From assembly GCF_032229225.1 (NCBI RefSeq), contig NZ_CP135076.1, forward strand, positions 620,001 to 684,000: a stretch of DNA of 64,000 bases, written 5' to 3'. Both the position numbers and the translations under genes were made by a program. Below the pieces are notes generated by a model. The model was given only the letters and a program-made list of their open reading frames with translations, was not told the DNA's origin and made no database searches. This document shows, in pieces, positions 25,892 through 36,097 of this stretch. Each line of letters begins with the position of its first letter. Position 1 is the first letter of the stretch. The DNA comes from Stakelama saccharophila (GTDB lineage: Bacteria; Pseudomonadota; Alphaproteobacteria; Sphingomonadales; Sphingomonadaceae).

Positions 25892-26863
25892 ATGCCGTCC
25901 ACCAGTCAGAATCTCGACCGCGTTCTCGTTCTCGAAATGGTGCGCGTTACCGAGGCCGCGGCCATCGCCGCATCCTCGCTTATCGGGCGCGGCAACGAAA
26001 AGGCCGCCGATGCCGCCGCGGTGGAGGCGATGCGCGATTCGCTCAACTCGCTCCACATGGACGGCACCGTCGTGATCGGCGAGGGCGAGCGCGACGAGGC
26101 GCCGATGCTCTATATCGGCGAAAAGGTCGGCATCACCGATGGTGACGTGCCCTCGATCGACATCGCGCTCGACCCGCTGGAGGGCACCACCATCACGGCC
26201 AAGGCCGGTCCCAACGCGCTCGCCGTATTGGCGATCGCCGAAAAGGGCTGTCTGCTCAATGCGCCCGATGTCTATATGGAAAAGATCGCGATCGGTCCCG
26301 GCTATGACAAGGGGGTCATCGACCTCGACAAGAGCCCGCGCGAAAATGTCGAGGCGGTGGCGATGGCGAAGGGCGTGGCGCCGCACGAGATCATCGCCTG
26401 CGTCCTCGACCGGCCGCGCCACGAAGGGCTGATCGCCGAACTGCGCGAGGTCGGTTGCGGTATCGTGCTGATTCCGGACGGCGATGTCGCCGGCGTGATC
26501 GCGACGACCGATCCCGAAACCACCATCGACATCTATATGGGCCAGGGCGGTGCGCCCGAGGGCGTGCTGGCGGCGGCGGCGCTGCGCTGCGTCGGCGGCC
26601 AGTTTCAGGGCCGGCTCGTCTTCCGCAACGACGACGAGCGCGGGCGCGCGCGCAAATGGGGGATCGAGGATCTCGACAAGATCTATGATCTCGACGATCT
26701 CGCCAAGGGGGATTGCATCTTCGCCGCCACGGGCGTCACCGACGGTTCGCTGCTGGAGGGTGTGAAGCGTTTCGGTACCAAGATGACGACCGAAAGCGTC
26801 GTCATGCGTGCAAGCTCCGGCACCGTGCGGTGGGTAAAGGGCGAGCACCGCATCGGTCGCTGA
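25892..26863 (+). CDS. glpX: Fructose-1,6-bisphosphatase class II GlpX
   Basis: Metal-dependent, lithium-sensitive-fold phosphatase of gluconeogenesis, 323 residues. Visible signatures are GTVVIGEGERDEAPML, IALDPLEGTTITAKAGPNAL (metal-binding Asp/Glu) and IFAATGVTDGSLLEGV. It lies downstream of hom after the palindromic repeat, as in related sphingomonads, where it shares the hom transcript or has its own promoter. Confidence 0.95.
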   Translation: MPSTSQNLDRVLVLEMVRVTEAAAIAASSLIGRGNEKAADAAAVEAMRDSLNSLHMDGTVVIGEGERDEAPMLYIGEKVGITDGDVPSIDIALDPLEGTTITAKAGPNALAVLAIAEKGCLLNAPDVYMEKIAIGPGYDKGVIDLDKSPRENVEAVAMAKGVAPHEIIACVLDRPRHEGLIAELREVGCGIVLIPDGDVAGVIATTDPETTIDIYMGQGGAPEGVLAAAALRCVGGQFQGRLVFRNDDERGRARKWGIEDLDKIYDLDDLAKGDCIFAATGVTDGSLLEGVKRFGTKMTTESVVMRASSGTVRWVKGEHRIGR

Positions 26864-26870
26864 CCGCCTC

Positions 26871-27623
26871 ATGGTCGTGGCGCTGACCCTGATCGCGCTC
26901 GCGGCCTATGTGCTGTTCCTGAAGGGCCGGCTGGCCGACCGGCTGGGCATCGATCGCTTCGACCGTGCGGCCATGTACCGCTTCTGGGTCGTCAAGGCGC
27001 TGTTGCTGTTCGCGTTGCCGTCGCTGCTCGCGCTGGTGTTGCTCGGCCGCATGGACCTGTTGATTGTGATGCCGGCGGGATTTGCTCGGGCGGCGCTTGC
27101 CGTCGGCATCCTGCCCGGCGCGTGGCGGGGCGACGCGACCATGTTGCAGACAATGACAGCAGGCCTGATAGGCGGCGGATTGCTGGGCGTGGTCATCGCC
27201 AGATGGCGGATGCGCCGGGGGCGGCGACCATGGATGCTGGGCGAGGTGGGGCAGGTCCTGCCGCGCCATCGCGGCGAACTGCCGTGGACCCTCCTCCTGT
27301 CGCTGACGGCCGGTGTTACGGAGGAGCTGTATTTCCGGCTGCTCTTGCCGCTGTTGAGCCTGATGCTGCTCGGCGCCGCCCTGCCGGGGTTCGCCCTGTC
27401 GCTCATCCTTTTCGCGCTGGCGCACGGCTATCAACGCTGGCTCGGCATGGCCGGCGCCCTGGCGCTGGGCGTGATATTCACTGCCGTCTATTGGCTGACC
27501 GCAAGCCTGTGGGTCACGATGGCGCTTCATGCGCTGGTCGATTGCAACAGCCTGTTCCTGCGGCCATTGTTGCTGGGCCTGCCGCCCGCGCCCGTCAGCT
27601 TTTCAGGCGATAGCCGCTCTTGA
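26871..27623 (+). CDS. CPBP-family intramembrane metalloprotease
   Basis: A 250-residue membrane protein with about seven hydrophobic segments. The CPBP (Abi) motifs are present: [13 protein letters not shown] (motif 1, EExxxR), [12 protein letters not shown] (motif 2, FxxxH) and [12 protein letters not shown] (motif 3, HxxxN/D). Prokaryotic relatives process prenylated or bacteriocin-like peptides; no such target is nearby. It begins 7 bp after glpX. Its last 29 bp overlap the 3' end of the opposite-strand permease gene. Confidence 0.88.
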   Translation: MVVALTLIALAAYVLFLKGRLADRLGIDRFDRAAMYRFWVVKALLLFALPSLLALVLLGRMDLLIVMPAGFARAALAVGILPGAWRGDATMLQTMTAGLIGGGLLGVVIARWRMRRGRRPWMLGEVGQVLPRHRGELPWTLLLSLTAGVTEELYFRLLLPLLSLMLLGAALPGFALSLILFALAHGYQRWLGMAGALALGVIFTAVYWLTASLWVTMALHALVDCNSLFLRPLLLGLPPAPVSFSGDSRS

Positions 27624-28356
27624 AGATCCAGGTGATCAGCGCAAGGCACAGCGCCATGAACAGTGCGATGAAGCCGAGGCTCCAGCCCACCGACACGTCG
27701 CCCTGGCCGAAAAAGCTCCAGCGGAAGCCGCTGACCAGATAGACGACCGGATTGAACAGGCTGACCGTGCGCCACGGTTCCGGCAGCATGTCGATCGAAT
27801 AGAAGGCGCCGCCGAGGAAGGTGAGCGGCGTCACCAGCAGCGCCGGCACGATCGACAATTGCTCGAATCCCTGCGCCCAGATGCCGATGATGAAGCCGAA
27901 CAGGCTGAAGGTCAGCGCGGTCAGCAGCAGGAATGCGATCATCGCCAGCGGATGGTCGATATGCAGGTCGACGAACAGCGTCGAGGTGGCGAGAATGATG
28001 AGGCCCAGCACCACCGATTTGGTCGCCGCCGCGCCGACATAGCCGATCACCATCTCCATCGCCGATACCGGCGCCGACAACAGCTCGTATATCGTGCCGG
28101 TGAATTTCGGGAAATAGATGCCGATCGACGCATTCGAGATGCTTTGCGTCAAAAGCGTCAGCATGATGAGGCCAGGCACGATGAAGCTGCCGTAATCGAC
28201 GCCGCCCACTTCCTGCATCCGGCTGCCGATCGCGCCGCCGAAGACGACGAAGTACAGCGATGTGGTGATCACCGGTGTCGCCACCGACTGCCACAGCGTG
28301 CGCAGCGCGCGCGCCATTTCGAAGCGATAGATCGCCCAGATGCCGTGCCCGTTCAT
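27595..28356 (-). CDS. ABC-2 type transporter permease (YadH/NodJ-like)
   Basis: A 253-residue permease with six predicted helices, for example [20 protein letters not shown] and [39 protein letters not shown] is the YadH/NodJ-type signature segment. It partners the ATPase encoded just upstream on the same strand, forming a Yad-type exporter of unknown substrate. The start at 28356 is the first ATG after the palindromic repeat; longer frames run through that repeat into the ATPase gene. Confidence 0.92.
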   Translation of the reverse strand: MNGHGIWAIYRFEMARALRTLWQSVATPVITTSLYFVVFGGAIGSRMQEVGGVDYGSFIVPGLIMLTLLTQSISNASIGIYFPKFTGTIYELLSAPVSAMEMVIGYVGAAATKSVVLGLIILATSTLFVDLHIDHPLAMIAFLLLTALTFSLFGFIIGIWAQGFEQLSIVPALLVTPLTFLGGAFYSIDMLPEPWRTVSLFNPVVYLVSGFRWSFFGQGDVSVGWSLGFIALFMALCLALITWIFKSGYRLKS

Positions 28357-28368
28357 ATTGGCGCCCCT

Positions 28369-28446
28369 GTCCGTTTGCTTCGAGCGAAGTCGAGAAGCGT
28401 CTCCATGCCGTGCCATGTCTCTCGACTTCGCTCGAGACGAACGGGC
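28369..28446. repeat. Palindromic repeat between ABC ATPase and permease genes
   Basis: An inverted repeat of about 78 bp. The left arm GCTTCGAGCGAAGTCGAGAAG and the right arm CTCTCGACTTCGCTCGAGAC pair over some 18 bp. It sits within the ABC operon in the 109-bp gap between the ATPase stop and permease start, so it would form a strong hairpin in the shared mRNA and could uncouple expression of the two subunits. Confidence 0.88.
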
Positions 28447-28465
28447 GATTCGCTGCACACGATGC

Positions 28466-29407
28466 TCATGCCGCCTTCTCCTCATCGGGTTGCGACACGA
28501 GACCGACGAAAATATCCTCGAGCGAGCTTTTCGATGTCTCCAGATCCTTGAAGGCGATCCCGAGATCGCCGAGCTTGCGCAGCAGCGACGGGATACCCGT
28601 TCGCTCCGCCTGTGCATCGAAGGTGTAGCGCAGGCGGTTCCCCTCGTCCTCCAGCGAAAGATCCCATTCGGCGAGCGCCTCGGGAATCGCCGCGATCGGG
28701 TCGACTAGCAGGATATCGAGTTCGCGCTTGCCCAGTTTGGACATCAATGCCTGCTTTTCGTCGACCAGCAGCAGCTCGCCATTGGCGATCACGCCCACGC
28801 GGTCGGCCATTTCCTCCGCCTCGTCGATATAATGGGTCGTCAGGATGATGGTGACGCCGCGTGTCCTGAGGCGCGAAATGAGCTTCCACATGTCGCGCCT
28901 CAGCGACACGTCGACGCCTGCCGTGGGTTCGTCGAGGAACAGGATATCGGGTTCGTGCGCCAGCGCCTTCGCGATCAGGACGCGACGCTTCATGCCGCCC
29001 GACAGGTGCATGATCTTGGACTTGCGCTTGTCCCACAGCGACAGGTCGCGCAGGATTTCCTCGATATAGGCATCGTGCCCGCTGCGGCCGAACAGGCGGC
29101 GGCTGAACTTCACCGTCGCCAGCACCGTCTCGAACTGATCGGTGGCAAGCTCCTGCGGCACAAGGCCGATCATCGCGCGTGCCTTGCGATAGTCGCGGAT
29201 CGCATCGTGGCCCGCGACGGTGATCGTGCCGCCGCTGGGCGTCACGATACCGCAGACGATGCTGATCATCGTCGTCTTGCCCGCGCCGTTCGGCCCCAGC
29301 AGCGCGAAGATCTCGCCCTTTCGGATGTCCAGATCGACGGATTTCAGCGCCTGATGCCCGCCGCCATAGGTCTTGCTGACGCCGGTTAGCGAAAGGATCG
29401 GTTCCAC
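28466..29407 (-). CDS. ABC transporter ATP-binding protein (YadG/NodI-like)
   Basis: A 313-residue ATPase. Walker [16 protein letters not shown]-loop near [11 protein letters not shown], signature [17 protein letters not shown], Walker [14 protein letters not shown] and the switch His in [12 protein letters not shown] are all intact. The C-terminal 90 residues are an accessory domain as in YadG. It is first in a two-gene unit with the permease; the palindromic repeat lies between them. Confidence 0.94.
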   Translation of the reverse strand: MEPILSLTGVSKTYGGGHQALKSVDLDIRKGEIFALLGPNGAGKTTMISIVCGIVTPSGGTITVAGHDAIRDYRKARAMIGLVPQELATDQFETVLATVKFSRRLFGRSGHDAYIEEILRDLSLWDKRKSKIMHLSGGMKRRVLIAKALAHEPDILFLDEPTAGVDVSLRRDMWKLISRLRTRGVTIILTTHYIDEAEEMADRVGVIANGELLLVDEKQALMSKLGKRELDILLVDPIAAIPEALAEWDLSLEDEGNRLRYTFDAQAERTGIPSLLRKLGDLGIAFKDLETSKSSLEDIFVGLVSQPDEEKAA

Positions 29408-29468
29408 GAAAGCCCCCTGTTGCGGAACGACAGGTAGGAATGCGTCGCCGGTTCGGCAACGCCGGCGC

Positions 29469-30209
29469 TCAGCTTTTCGCGTGCTCGATCTGCGCCTGGA
29501 GCTGCTGATAGGGCAGCGCGCCCGATGTCACGCGGTTGCCGATCACCCAGGCGGGGGTGCCGGTGACGCCCAGTTGCCGGGCCATGGACAGGTTCTGCGC
29601 GATCTGCCGCGCCGCTTCCTGCGAGCCTGCGAACTGGGCGGCGCGGTCCATGTCGAGCCCGGCCACCCGCGCCGCGTGACGGATCGCGTCTTCCGTCAGC
29701 CGATCGGCGGCGAACAACGTGTCGTGGAATTTTTCGAACTTGCCCTGTTCGGCCGCGGCCAGGCTCCACTGTGCCGCGGTTTCGCTCTGTGCGCTGAGGA
29801 TCGGCAACTCGCGATAGACGACGCGCACGCCGGGATCGCCTTTCACCAGCTTGTCGATTTCCGGCAGGCTGGCCCGGCAGAAGCCGCAGGCATAGTCCAT
29901 ATAGACGACGACCGTAGCCTTCGGATCCTTCGCGCCCTCCCACGCCCCGGCAAAGGGATCGACGATCGCCTCGCGATTGGCGGCGACGACCTGGGCGGTT
30001 TCCTTTTCGCGCAGGCGGTCCATCGCCTCCGGCAGGATTTCGGGGTGCTCCAGCACATAATCGTGAACCACCCGCTCCATGGCAGCCCGGTCGGCGGAGA
30101 CGCCGGGGATCGCGCGTTGCAGGACCGCGAACGCGCCCGCGCCGATCAGGGCGGAGATGAGGACGACGAGGATCAGGCGGAGCGGGGTCTTGGTCAGGCT
30201 TTCGGTCAC
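29469..30209 (-). CDS. DsbA-family thiol:disulfide oxidoreductase (membrane-anchored or secreted)
   Basis: A 246-residue protein with an N-terminal hydrophobic anchor ([20 protein letters not shown]), then a DsbA-type thioredoxin fold with active site CGFC in [16 protein letters not shown] and the cis-Pro loop [13 protein letters not shown] conserved helical region before the fold ([13 protein letters not shown]) is typical of ScsC/BdbD-like proteins. It acts in the periplasm. The GTG start at 30209 overlaps the M48 protease stop (GTGA), suggesting joint envelope-protein quality control. Confidence 0.9.
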   Translation of the reverse strand: MTESLTKTPLRLILVVLISALIGAGAFAVLQRAIPGVSADRAAMERVVHDYVLEHPEILPEAMDRLREKETAQVVAANREAIVDPFAGAWEGAKDPKATVVVYMDYACGFCRASLPEIDKLVKGDPGVRVVYRELPILSAQSETAAQWSLAAAEQGKFEKFHDTLFAADRLTEDAIRHAARVAGLDMDRAAQFAGSQEAARQIAQNLSMARQLGVTGTPAWVIGNRVTSGALPYQQLQAQIEHAKS

Positions 30210-31561
30210 GATCCGCGCCTACGCCCGTGATCCATTTCGTCAACCTGGTTCTTGGACACCATGACGATGTCCTGCGCCCGCAGCCGGTCGGGCGTGTCCT
30301 TCGGCAGGCCGGCCACCGCGGCACGCGCGCTGACGAGCGCGAGCATGGGGTCGCCGGTCAGATTGGCGCGCTCGGCCGATGCCAGCGCGGCACGCGCGGC
30401 ATCGCCTTTGCGTTCATAGACGGTGCCGAGTTGAAGCCACGCGAAGGGATTTTCGTCGTCGCGGGCGATCGCCTGGCGCAAGACGGATTCCGCCTCCTTC
30501 AGATGATCGGGATTTTCGGTCGCCACCAGCGCATGGCCGAGTGTCGTGCCGATCATCGGCGCGTGATCGCTCAGCGCCACCGCCTTGCGCAGCGGATCGA
30601 GCGCCTGTTCCGGCCGCCCCGATTCCAGCAGGATCTGCCCCTTGAGTTCGAGGAAATAGGGATTTTCGGGTTCGGCCGAGACCAGTGCCTCGGCCTCGGC
30701 ATCCGCGCGGTCGGGATAGCCGGCGCGGTGATAGGCATAGGCTCGCGCATAATGCGCCGGCAGCGAATTGGTGGTTTCGGGATAGTCCCGCAACACCGTG
30801 TTCTTGTCCTCCACATACCCTTCGAGCTTCGCCTGGACGAGTTCGAAGCGTTGTTCCAGTCCGGGCGGGGTCGATTTGCCCCAGGCCGAGGATTTGTGCA
30901 GGTCGTTGGTAAGCGCCGCGATGCGCTCTCCGGTCAGCGGGTGACTGCGGTTGAAGCTGTCGTCCTGGGGCACGCCGATGCGATATTCGTAATTCTGCAG
31001 CTTCTTGAAGAAGGCGAGCATGCCCTTGCCGCTGATATGCGCGCGGTCGAGATAGTCGGCACCTGCGGCGTCGGCCGATGCCTCCTGCGTGCGGCTGAAG
31101 GCGAGATAGCGGCCCAGGGCGGCGCGCTGGCCCGCGGCCAGGATACCCATGCCGGCATCGCCCGCGCCGGCCGCCATCGCCGCTACGCCCAGCAACAGGC
31201 TTCCGATCGAGATCCCGGTGGCCGACTTCGCGCCGCGATCGGCCAGCGGCACGTGGCCGCCGACGATATGACCCAGTTCATGGGCGATCACGCCCTGCAC
31301 CTGATTGGCGTTGTCGGCCGCCTCGATCAGCCCGGAATGGAGGAACACCACCTGCCCGCCGGCGACGAAGGCGTTGATCCCCTTGTCCTGGATGATGATG
31401 ATTTCGACATTCTTCGGCGAAAGCCCCGCCGCTTCGATGATCGGGCGCGACATGTCCTTCAGCAGCGCCTCCGTCTCGGTGTCGCGCAGGATCGTCTGCG
31501 CCCGGACGGGCAGCGCGAACAGGAGACAGCAAAAGGCGAGGGCGGCGATGATCCGCTTCAT
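30206..31561 (-). CDS. Periplasmic M48-family metalloprotease with TPR region (BepA-like)
   Basis: A 451-residue protein. Signal peptide IIAALAFCCLLFALPVRAQ; zinc site HELGH in GVIAHELGHIVGGHVP, with the third ligand Glu in SRTQEASADAAGADYL. TPR-like repeats follow from about residue 285 (HYARAYAYHRAGYPDRADAE and others). BepA/YfgC relatives degrade or chaperone stalled outer-membrane proteins such as LptD. It overlaps the DsbA-like gene by 4 bp on the same strand, which fits a role in oxidative folding or OMP quality control. Confidence 0.92.
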   Translation of the reverse strand: MKRIIAALAFCCLLFALPVRAQTILRDTETEALLKDMSRPIIEAAGLSPKNVEIIIIQDKGINAFVAGGQVVFLHSGLIEAADNANQVQGVIAHELGHIVGGHVPLADRGAKSATGISIGSLLLGVAAMAAGAGDAGMGILAAGQRAALGRYLAFSRTQEASADAAGADYLDRAHISGKGMLAFFKKLQNYEYRIGVPQDDSFNRSHPLTGERIAALTNDLHKSSAWGKSTPPGLEQRFELVQAKLEGYVEDKNTVLRDYPETTNSLPAHYARAYAYHRAGYPDRADAEAEALVSAEPENPYFLELKGQILLESGRPEQALDPLRKAVALSDHAPMIGTTLGHALVATENPDHLKEAESVLRQAIARDDENPFAWLQLGTVYERKGDAARAALASAERANLTGDPMLALVSARAAVAGLPKDTPDRLRAQDIVMVSKNQVDEMDHGRRRGS

Positions 31562-31666
31562 GGCACCACTATCGGGCAGATTGCCCCTCCGATCAACGCG
31601 GTCCGTTTCCCTTGATGGTCGCGGAATGTAGGTGCGGCGGCCTGAACTTGCGCTGAAGCGGCATCG

Positions 31667-31704
31667 GCCGGCATGTCCGTGATCGAGGCGACGAACATGC
31701 CGGC
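31667..31704. terminator. Hairpin just downstream of rne
   Basis: GCCGGCATGT (31667-31676) and ACATGCCGGC (31695-31704) form a perfect 10-bp stem with an 18-base loop, 6 bp past the rne stop. No clear T-run follows on the minus strand, so termination there is uncertain; it could instead protect the 3' end. Confidence 0.45.
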
Positions 31705-31710
31705 CCGGGA

Positions 31711-34296
31711 TCAGCCGAAGGTGCGCTGCCACCAGCCGCGCCGCGGCTTCGCTTCCTCGTCCGCGTCGGCCTTGCCGCCGTCCACCGCGGCGGACGCTCC
31801 GTCACCGGCATCGGCTTCCTCCGCCGGCGCAGATGGCGCCGCAGGCTCGAGATCCTGCTCGACGGTTTCCGCTTCGGTCTCCGCCTTCTTGCGGCGCCCA
31901 CCGCGACCGCGCGCATTGGGAGCTTCTTTCGCCTCTGCTTCCGCTTCGGCCTTGGCCGGAGGCACGGCGTCCGCGTCCGCCGCGACGTCGTCGACGGTCT
32001 TCTTCTTGCGGCGCGTACGCTTGGGTTTCGGCTTTTCCTCCGCAGCCTCCACGGTTTCCGAGACTTCCGCGGGCGCCTCACTTTCCGTCCGTGCCTTGGG
32101 CCGACGACGCGTGCGCTTGGGCTTGGCCTCGGCCGCTTCCGGGGCTGATTCCGGTTCGGCCGGTGTTTCGGCGGCTTCCGTCACCGGCTCGGCCGGTGCA
32201 GCGGCGGCAGGCGCGTCCTGCTGCTCCACCGAATCCCGATCCTCGACGCCGTTCTCGTCCTCCGCCTTGCGACCGCGATTGCGACGTCCGCCGCGACGTC
32301 CGCGCCGGCGGCGCTTCGGCTTGTCGTCGTCACTGTCCTCTTCACCGGCGGATTCGGCCGTTTCCTGCTCGGATTCCTCATCGCCGTCTTCGGACGTTTC
32401 GTCGGAGTCGCGTTCCTCTTCGCCCGGACCGCCGCGATTGCGCCGGCCACGGCGGCGGCGGCGGCGGCGGCGTGCGCCTTCGCCCTCCTCGTCGTGCGAT
32501 TCGGCTTCGGTCTCTTCCTCCTCGGGCGTTTCCTCGGGCAGGTCGTCGTCGTTATATTCGACTATCTGGTCGAGCTTGGGCGCATGTGCGGGCGGCGGGC
32601 CGGAAGCCTCGACCGACATGCGGGCGCCCTCGATCTCCCCATCCGACACGATCTCGACGGAAACGCCGTAGCGTTCTTCGATCTCGGCGATGTCGGCGCG
32701 CTTCTTGTTGAGCACGTAGAAAGCGGCCTCCTGGCTGGCGCGCAGCGTCAGCACCGAGCCGCGGCCGCGCGCCGCCTCGTCCTCGATCAGGCGCAGCGCC
32801 GACAGGCCCGCCGACGACGCCGTGCGGACGAGGCCGGTGCCCTCGCAATGCGGGCACTGGCGGGTGGAGGCCTCCAGCACGCCCGTGCGCAGGCGCTGGC
32901 GGCTCATCTCCATCAGGCCGAAGGCGGAGATGCGGCCCACCTGGATGCGCGCGCGATCGGCCTTCAGCGCCTCCTTCATCGCCTTTTCGACCTTCCGGAC
33001 ATTGGACGAATGATCCATGTCGATGAAATCGATGACGACCAGACCCGCCATATCGCGCAGGCGGAGCTGACGGGCGATTTCCTGCGCCGCTTCCAGGTTG
33101 GTCGCGGTCGCGGTCTGCTCGATATTGTGCTCGCGCGTGGACCTGCCGGAATTGATGTCGATCGACACCAGCGCTTCGGTCGGATTGATGACCAGATAGC
33201 CGCCCGATTTGAGCTGCACGACCGGGTGGTACATCGCGCCGAGCTGGTCTTCGACGTGATGGCGCTGGAACAGCGGAACTGCGTCCGAATACTGCTTCAC
33301 GCGCCGCGCATGGCTGGGCATCAGCAGCTTCATGAAGTCCTTGGCCTGGCGGTAGCCGTCCTCGCCCTCGACGATCACCTCGCCGATGTCGCGGTTGTAG
33401 ATGTCGCGGATCGCGCGCTTGATGAGGTCGCTGTCGCCATAGACCGGGCACGGCGCGGTCGATTTCAGCGTCGCCTCGCGAATGCCGTCCCACAGCCGCG
33501 CCAGATAGTCGAAGTCGCGCTTGATCTCGGTCTTGGTGCGTTGCAGCCCGGCGGTGCGTACGATGCAGCCCATGGTCGGCGGCAGCTTCATCTCCGCCAT
33601 GATCGTCTTCAGCCGCTTGCGGTCGGCAGCGGACGAGATCTTGCGCGAAATGCCGCCGCCATGGGCGGTGTTCGGCATCAGCACGCAATAGCGGCCGGCA
33701 AGGCTCAGATAGGTGGTGAGCGCCGCGCCCTTGTTGCCGCGCTCTTCCTTGACGACCTGGACCAGCAGTACCTGCCGCCGGCGGATAACGTCCTGGATCT
33801 TGTAGCGCTTCCTGAGCGACATGCGGCGCTGGCGCAGTGCCTCGACCGCGCTCTTGTCGCGCTTGCCGCCGCGATTCCCGGCCTGGTCGCCGTCTTCGGC
33901 CTCCGCCTCGGCTTCATCCTCGTCGCTGGGCCGCTCGAGCACCTCGAGATCGCCCTCGCCGTCCTCGTCGACCTCCTCTTCGGCGCGCAGCGCGGCCTCC
34001 TCGGCGGCATGCTCGGCCTCTTCGGCGAGCAGGGCGTCGCGATCCTCCTTGGGGATCTGATAATAATCGGGGTGAATCTCGGAAAAGGCGAGGAAGCCGT
34101 GGCGGTTGCCGCCATAATCGACGAACGCCGCTTGCAGCGAGGGTTCGACGCGGGTTACTTTCGCCAGATAGATATTGCCCTTGAGCTGCTTTCGCTCCGC
34201 GGACTCGAAATCAAACTCCTCGATCCGGTTTCCCTTGACGACGGCCACGCGGGTTTCCTCCCGGTGGCGTGCGTCGATCAACATACGCATGGTCAT
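31711..34296 (-). CDS. rne: Ribonuclease E
   Basis: Endoribonuclease and degradosome scaffold, 861 residues. The S1 domain (about 35-215) is split by an acidic insertion (about 88-150, Glu/Asp/Ala-rich), typical of alphaproteobacteria. The DNase-I-like catalytic domain has the two metal Asp in ALVSIDINSGRST and LVVIDFIDMDHSS; the Zn-link is RQCPHCEGTG. The C-terminal 260 residues are disordered, with an Arg-rich stretch and acidic/Ala-rich tracts, as expected for RNA and partner binding. GGAGAA precedes the ATG. The rRNA/mRNA processing role is established for the family. Confidence 0.96.
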   Translation of the reverse strand: MTMRMLIDARHREETRVAVVKGNRIEEFDFESAERKQLKGNIYLAKVTRVEPSLQAAFVDYGGNRHGFLAFSEIHPDYYQIPKEDRDALLAEEAEHAAEEAALRAEEEVDEDGEGDLEVLERPSDEDEAEAEAEDGDQAGNRGGKRDKSAVEALRQRRMSLRKRYKIQDVIRRRQVLLVQVVKEERGNKGAALTTYLSLAGRYCVLMPNTAHGGGISRKISSAADRKRLKTIMAEMKLPPTMGCIVRTAGLQRTKTEIKRDFDYLARLWDGIREATLKSTAPCPVYGDSDLIKRAIRDIYNRDIGEVIVEGEDGYRQAKDFMKLLMPSHARRVKQYSDAVPLFQRHHVEDQLGAMYHPVVQLKSGGYLVINPTEALVSIDINSGRSTREHNIEQTATATNLEAAQEIARQLRLRDMAGLVVIDFIDMDHSSNVRKVEKAMKEALKADRARIQVGRISAFGLMEMSRQRLRTGVLEASTRQCPHCEGTGLVRTASSAGLSALRLIEDEAARGRGSVLTLRASQEAAFYVLNKKRADIAEIEERYGVSVEIVSDGEIEGARMSVEASGPPPAHAPKLDQIVEYNDDDLPEETPEEEETEAESHDEEGEGARRRRRRRRGRRNRGGPGEEERDSDETSEDGDEESEQETAESAGEEDSDDDKPKRRRRGRRGGRRNRGRKAEDENGVEDRDSVEQQDAPAAAAPAEPVTEAAETPAEPESAPEAAEAKPKRTRRRPKARTESEAPAEVSETVEAAEEKPKPKRTRRKKKTVDDVAADADAVPPAKAEAEAEAKEAPNARGRGGRRKKAETEAETVEQDLEPAAPSAPAEEADAGDGASAAVDGGKADADEEAKPRRGWWQRTFG

Positions 34297-34772
34297 TTAT
34301 TGTTCTCCGGGCGCGCCGGCCGGCATGCGGCGGCGCGCAGTCAACAAGGCCCGCCGACGGGGTTGGAAACGGTCCGTCGGCGGGGGTGTCAAAAAGAAAT
34401 GCTGCTGCTGTCGCGGCACGGCCGGACCGGTGATCCGACGCTTCCGTCGCGGCGCGCCCGCCCGGCTGGGCCAAGCGGTGCAGGCGAAACGGAACTTGCC
34501 TCATACAGCGTCAACCTGAAAATGCCGCGCTCGCCCGAAATTCGGCGGCGCGCGGGAAATTGAGCGGCTGTTCCGGGCAGGTGCCCGGGGCCGGTCCCAT
34601 CTGCCTAGCACCGCTGGAGTTGCGCGGCAACACTGGCGGGGGCGTCGGCGGCGGCAAGGCGCTGCCGGACGCCCGGCAAATCCCCGCCGCCGTGCCGACC
34701 GCGCCGCTTGACCGCGCCTCGAAGGCAGGACTGCCGGGCGAGCCTCGTTGGCGGGCAACCGGACCGTTCATC
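34297..34772. promoter_or_regulatory. Divergent region between rne and the amidase gene, with hairpin
   Basis: A 476-bp gap. A perfect 11-bp stem with a 13-base loop lies at 34350-34384 (CCCGCCGACGG / CCGTCGGCGGG), 54 bp before the rne start. On the minus strand a TTGACA lies at 34392-34387, just before it. The hairpin could be part of an rne leader involved in autoregulation, as known for enterobacterial rne, or overlap its promoter. Nothing else in the gap looks like a gene. Confidence 0.5.
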
Positions 34773-36017
34773 ATGCTTTTTGGCTGGACCGGCAAGGTTG
34801 CGAGGCGGCATAGCGTCGGTGTGGGTTTCCTGTTGCTGATTCTGGCGAGCTGGATGGGCGGAGCGCCGGCCTGGACGTCGGCGGTCGAGGATATCCGGAT
34901 CGCGCCCGATCGCATCGTGATCCGGTTCGACGGGCGCGTCGCCGATGCCCGTTCCTTTCTCCGGTCGGGGGCGGAACGGACCGTGGCCGACGGCGGCGGT
35001 GCGTCCTCCGGCGTCGCGTCGCATACCGCCGGGGTAACCGCGCGCGTGCGCCGGGTGGTCCATGGGCCGGATTCGGCGCGAATCGTGTTCGACCTTTCGC
35101 GCCCGGCGATCGTCACCGGCGGCAGCTTCGGCGCCGATGGCCGCACCCTGACGCTGAGCCTCCGCAATGTCGGCGACGCCGATTTCCATCATGCCGTCGC
35201 GCGGGGGCGGGCACATTCTCTGCCGGATTTCGCATTCGGGCATCGCCGCTCCGCGCCCTCGATAACGATGGATGTGCCGCCGGTGCGCGATGACGGATCG
35301 CTGCCACGCATCTACGGCGCTGCCGCCGGACGCCCGCTGGTGGTGATCGACGCCGGGCATGGCGGCCACGATCCGGGCGCGATCGGTGTCGACGGGCTGC
35401 GCGAGAAGAACGTGACGTTGAAGATCGCCGAAGCGATCAAGGCGGAACTCATCCGTTCCGGCCGGGTGCGCGTCGCACTGACGCGCGAGAGCGACCGATT
35501 CCTGCCGCTGCGCCGGCGTTATGCGATCGCGCGCCGGCTGCATGCCGGCCTGTTCCTTTCCATCCATTGCGACAGCGCCGCCAATCCCGACGCGACGGGT
35601 GCGACCGCCTACACCCTGTCGGAAGTCGCCTCCGACAAGGAGGCGGCCCGGCTGGCGGCACGCGAGAACAAGGCCGACGTCATCGCCGGCGTCGACCTCG
35701 ATCGGCAGAGTGCGGACATCTCTTCGATCCTGATCGACCTTACCCAGCGTCAGACCATGAACGCATCCGCCGGCTTCGCCCGGCTGCTGGGGCGCGAGGC
35801 TGAGCCGCTCATCCGCACCAAGGACGATTTTCATCGCATGGCCTCGCTGATGGTGCTCAAGGCGCCGGACATGCCTTCCATCCTGTTCGAGGCAGGCTAT
35901 ATCTCCAACGAGGACGATGCCGCGATGCTGGCTTCCGCCGCGGGGCGCAAGCATATCGCCAGGGCGATCCGGGAGGCGGTGGACATCCACTTCGCCAGAC
36001 AGCTCGCCTCGCGCTGA
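34773..36017 (+). CDS. N-acetylmuramoyl-L-alanine amidase (AmiC-like, AMIN + Amidase_3)
   Basis: Periplasmic septal peptidoglycan amidase of 414 residues. Signal segment VGVGFLLLILASWMGGAPAW; AMIN-like domain about 40-165; zinc amidase from about 190 with VVIDAGHGGHDPGAIG, LREKNVTLKIA (Glu), LFLSIHCDSAANP (His) and PSILFEAGYISN (Glu). The start is set at 34773, because the upstream extension of the frame has no ribosome site and would bury the signal peptide. It is followed by PBP1A, a common cell-wall pair. Confidence 0.92.
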   Translation: MLFGWTGKVARRHSVGVGFLLLILASWMGGAPAWTSAVEDIRIAPDRIVIRFDGRVADARSFLRSGAERTVADGGGASSGVASHTAGVTARVRRVVHGPDSARIVFDLSRPAIVTGGSFGADGRTLTLSLRNVGDADFHHAVARGRAHSLPDFAFGHRRSAPSITMDVPPVRDDGSLPRIYGAAAGRPLVVIDAGHGGHDPGAIGVDGLREKNVTLKIAEAIKAELIRSGRVRVALTRESDRFLPLRRRYAIARRLHAGLFLSIHCDSAANPDATGATAYTLSEVASDKEAARLAARENKADVIAGVDLDRQSADISSILIDLTQRQTMNASAGFARLLGREAEPLIRTKDDFHRMASLMVLKAPDMPSILFEAGYISNEDDAAMLASAAGRKHIARAIREAVDIHFARQLASR

Positions 36018-36097
36018 CGGATGGGCACGATATTGCGACACCCTGGCCGTCGCGAATGTCTGGCATGTACGGCAAATCCTGCTAGACCCGCCTCGGT

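Noticed and set aside
32494-34563. Long antisense open frame opposite rne (689 codons)
   Set aside because: High GC makes antisense frames stay open; the composition is typical of shadows and rne is certain on the other strand.
34560-34772. N-terminal extension of the amidase frame
   Set aside because: Gly/Pro-rich, no ribosome site, and it would place 71 residues before a clear signal peptide.
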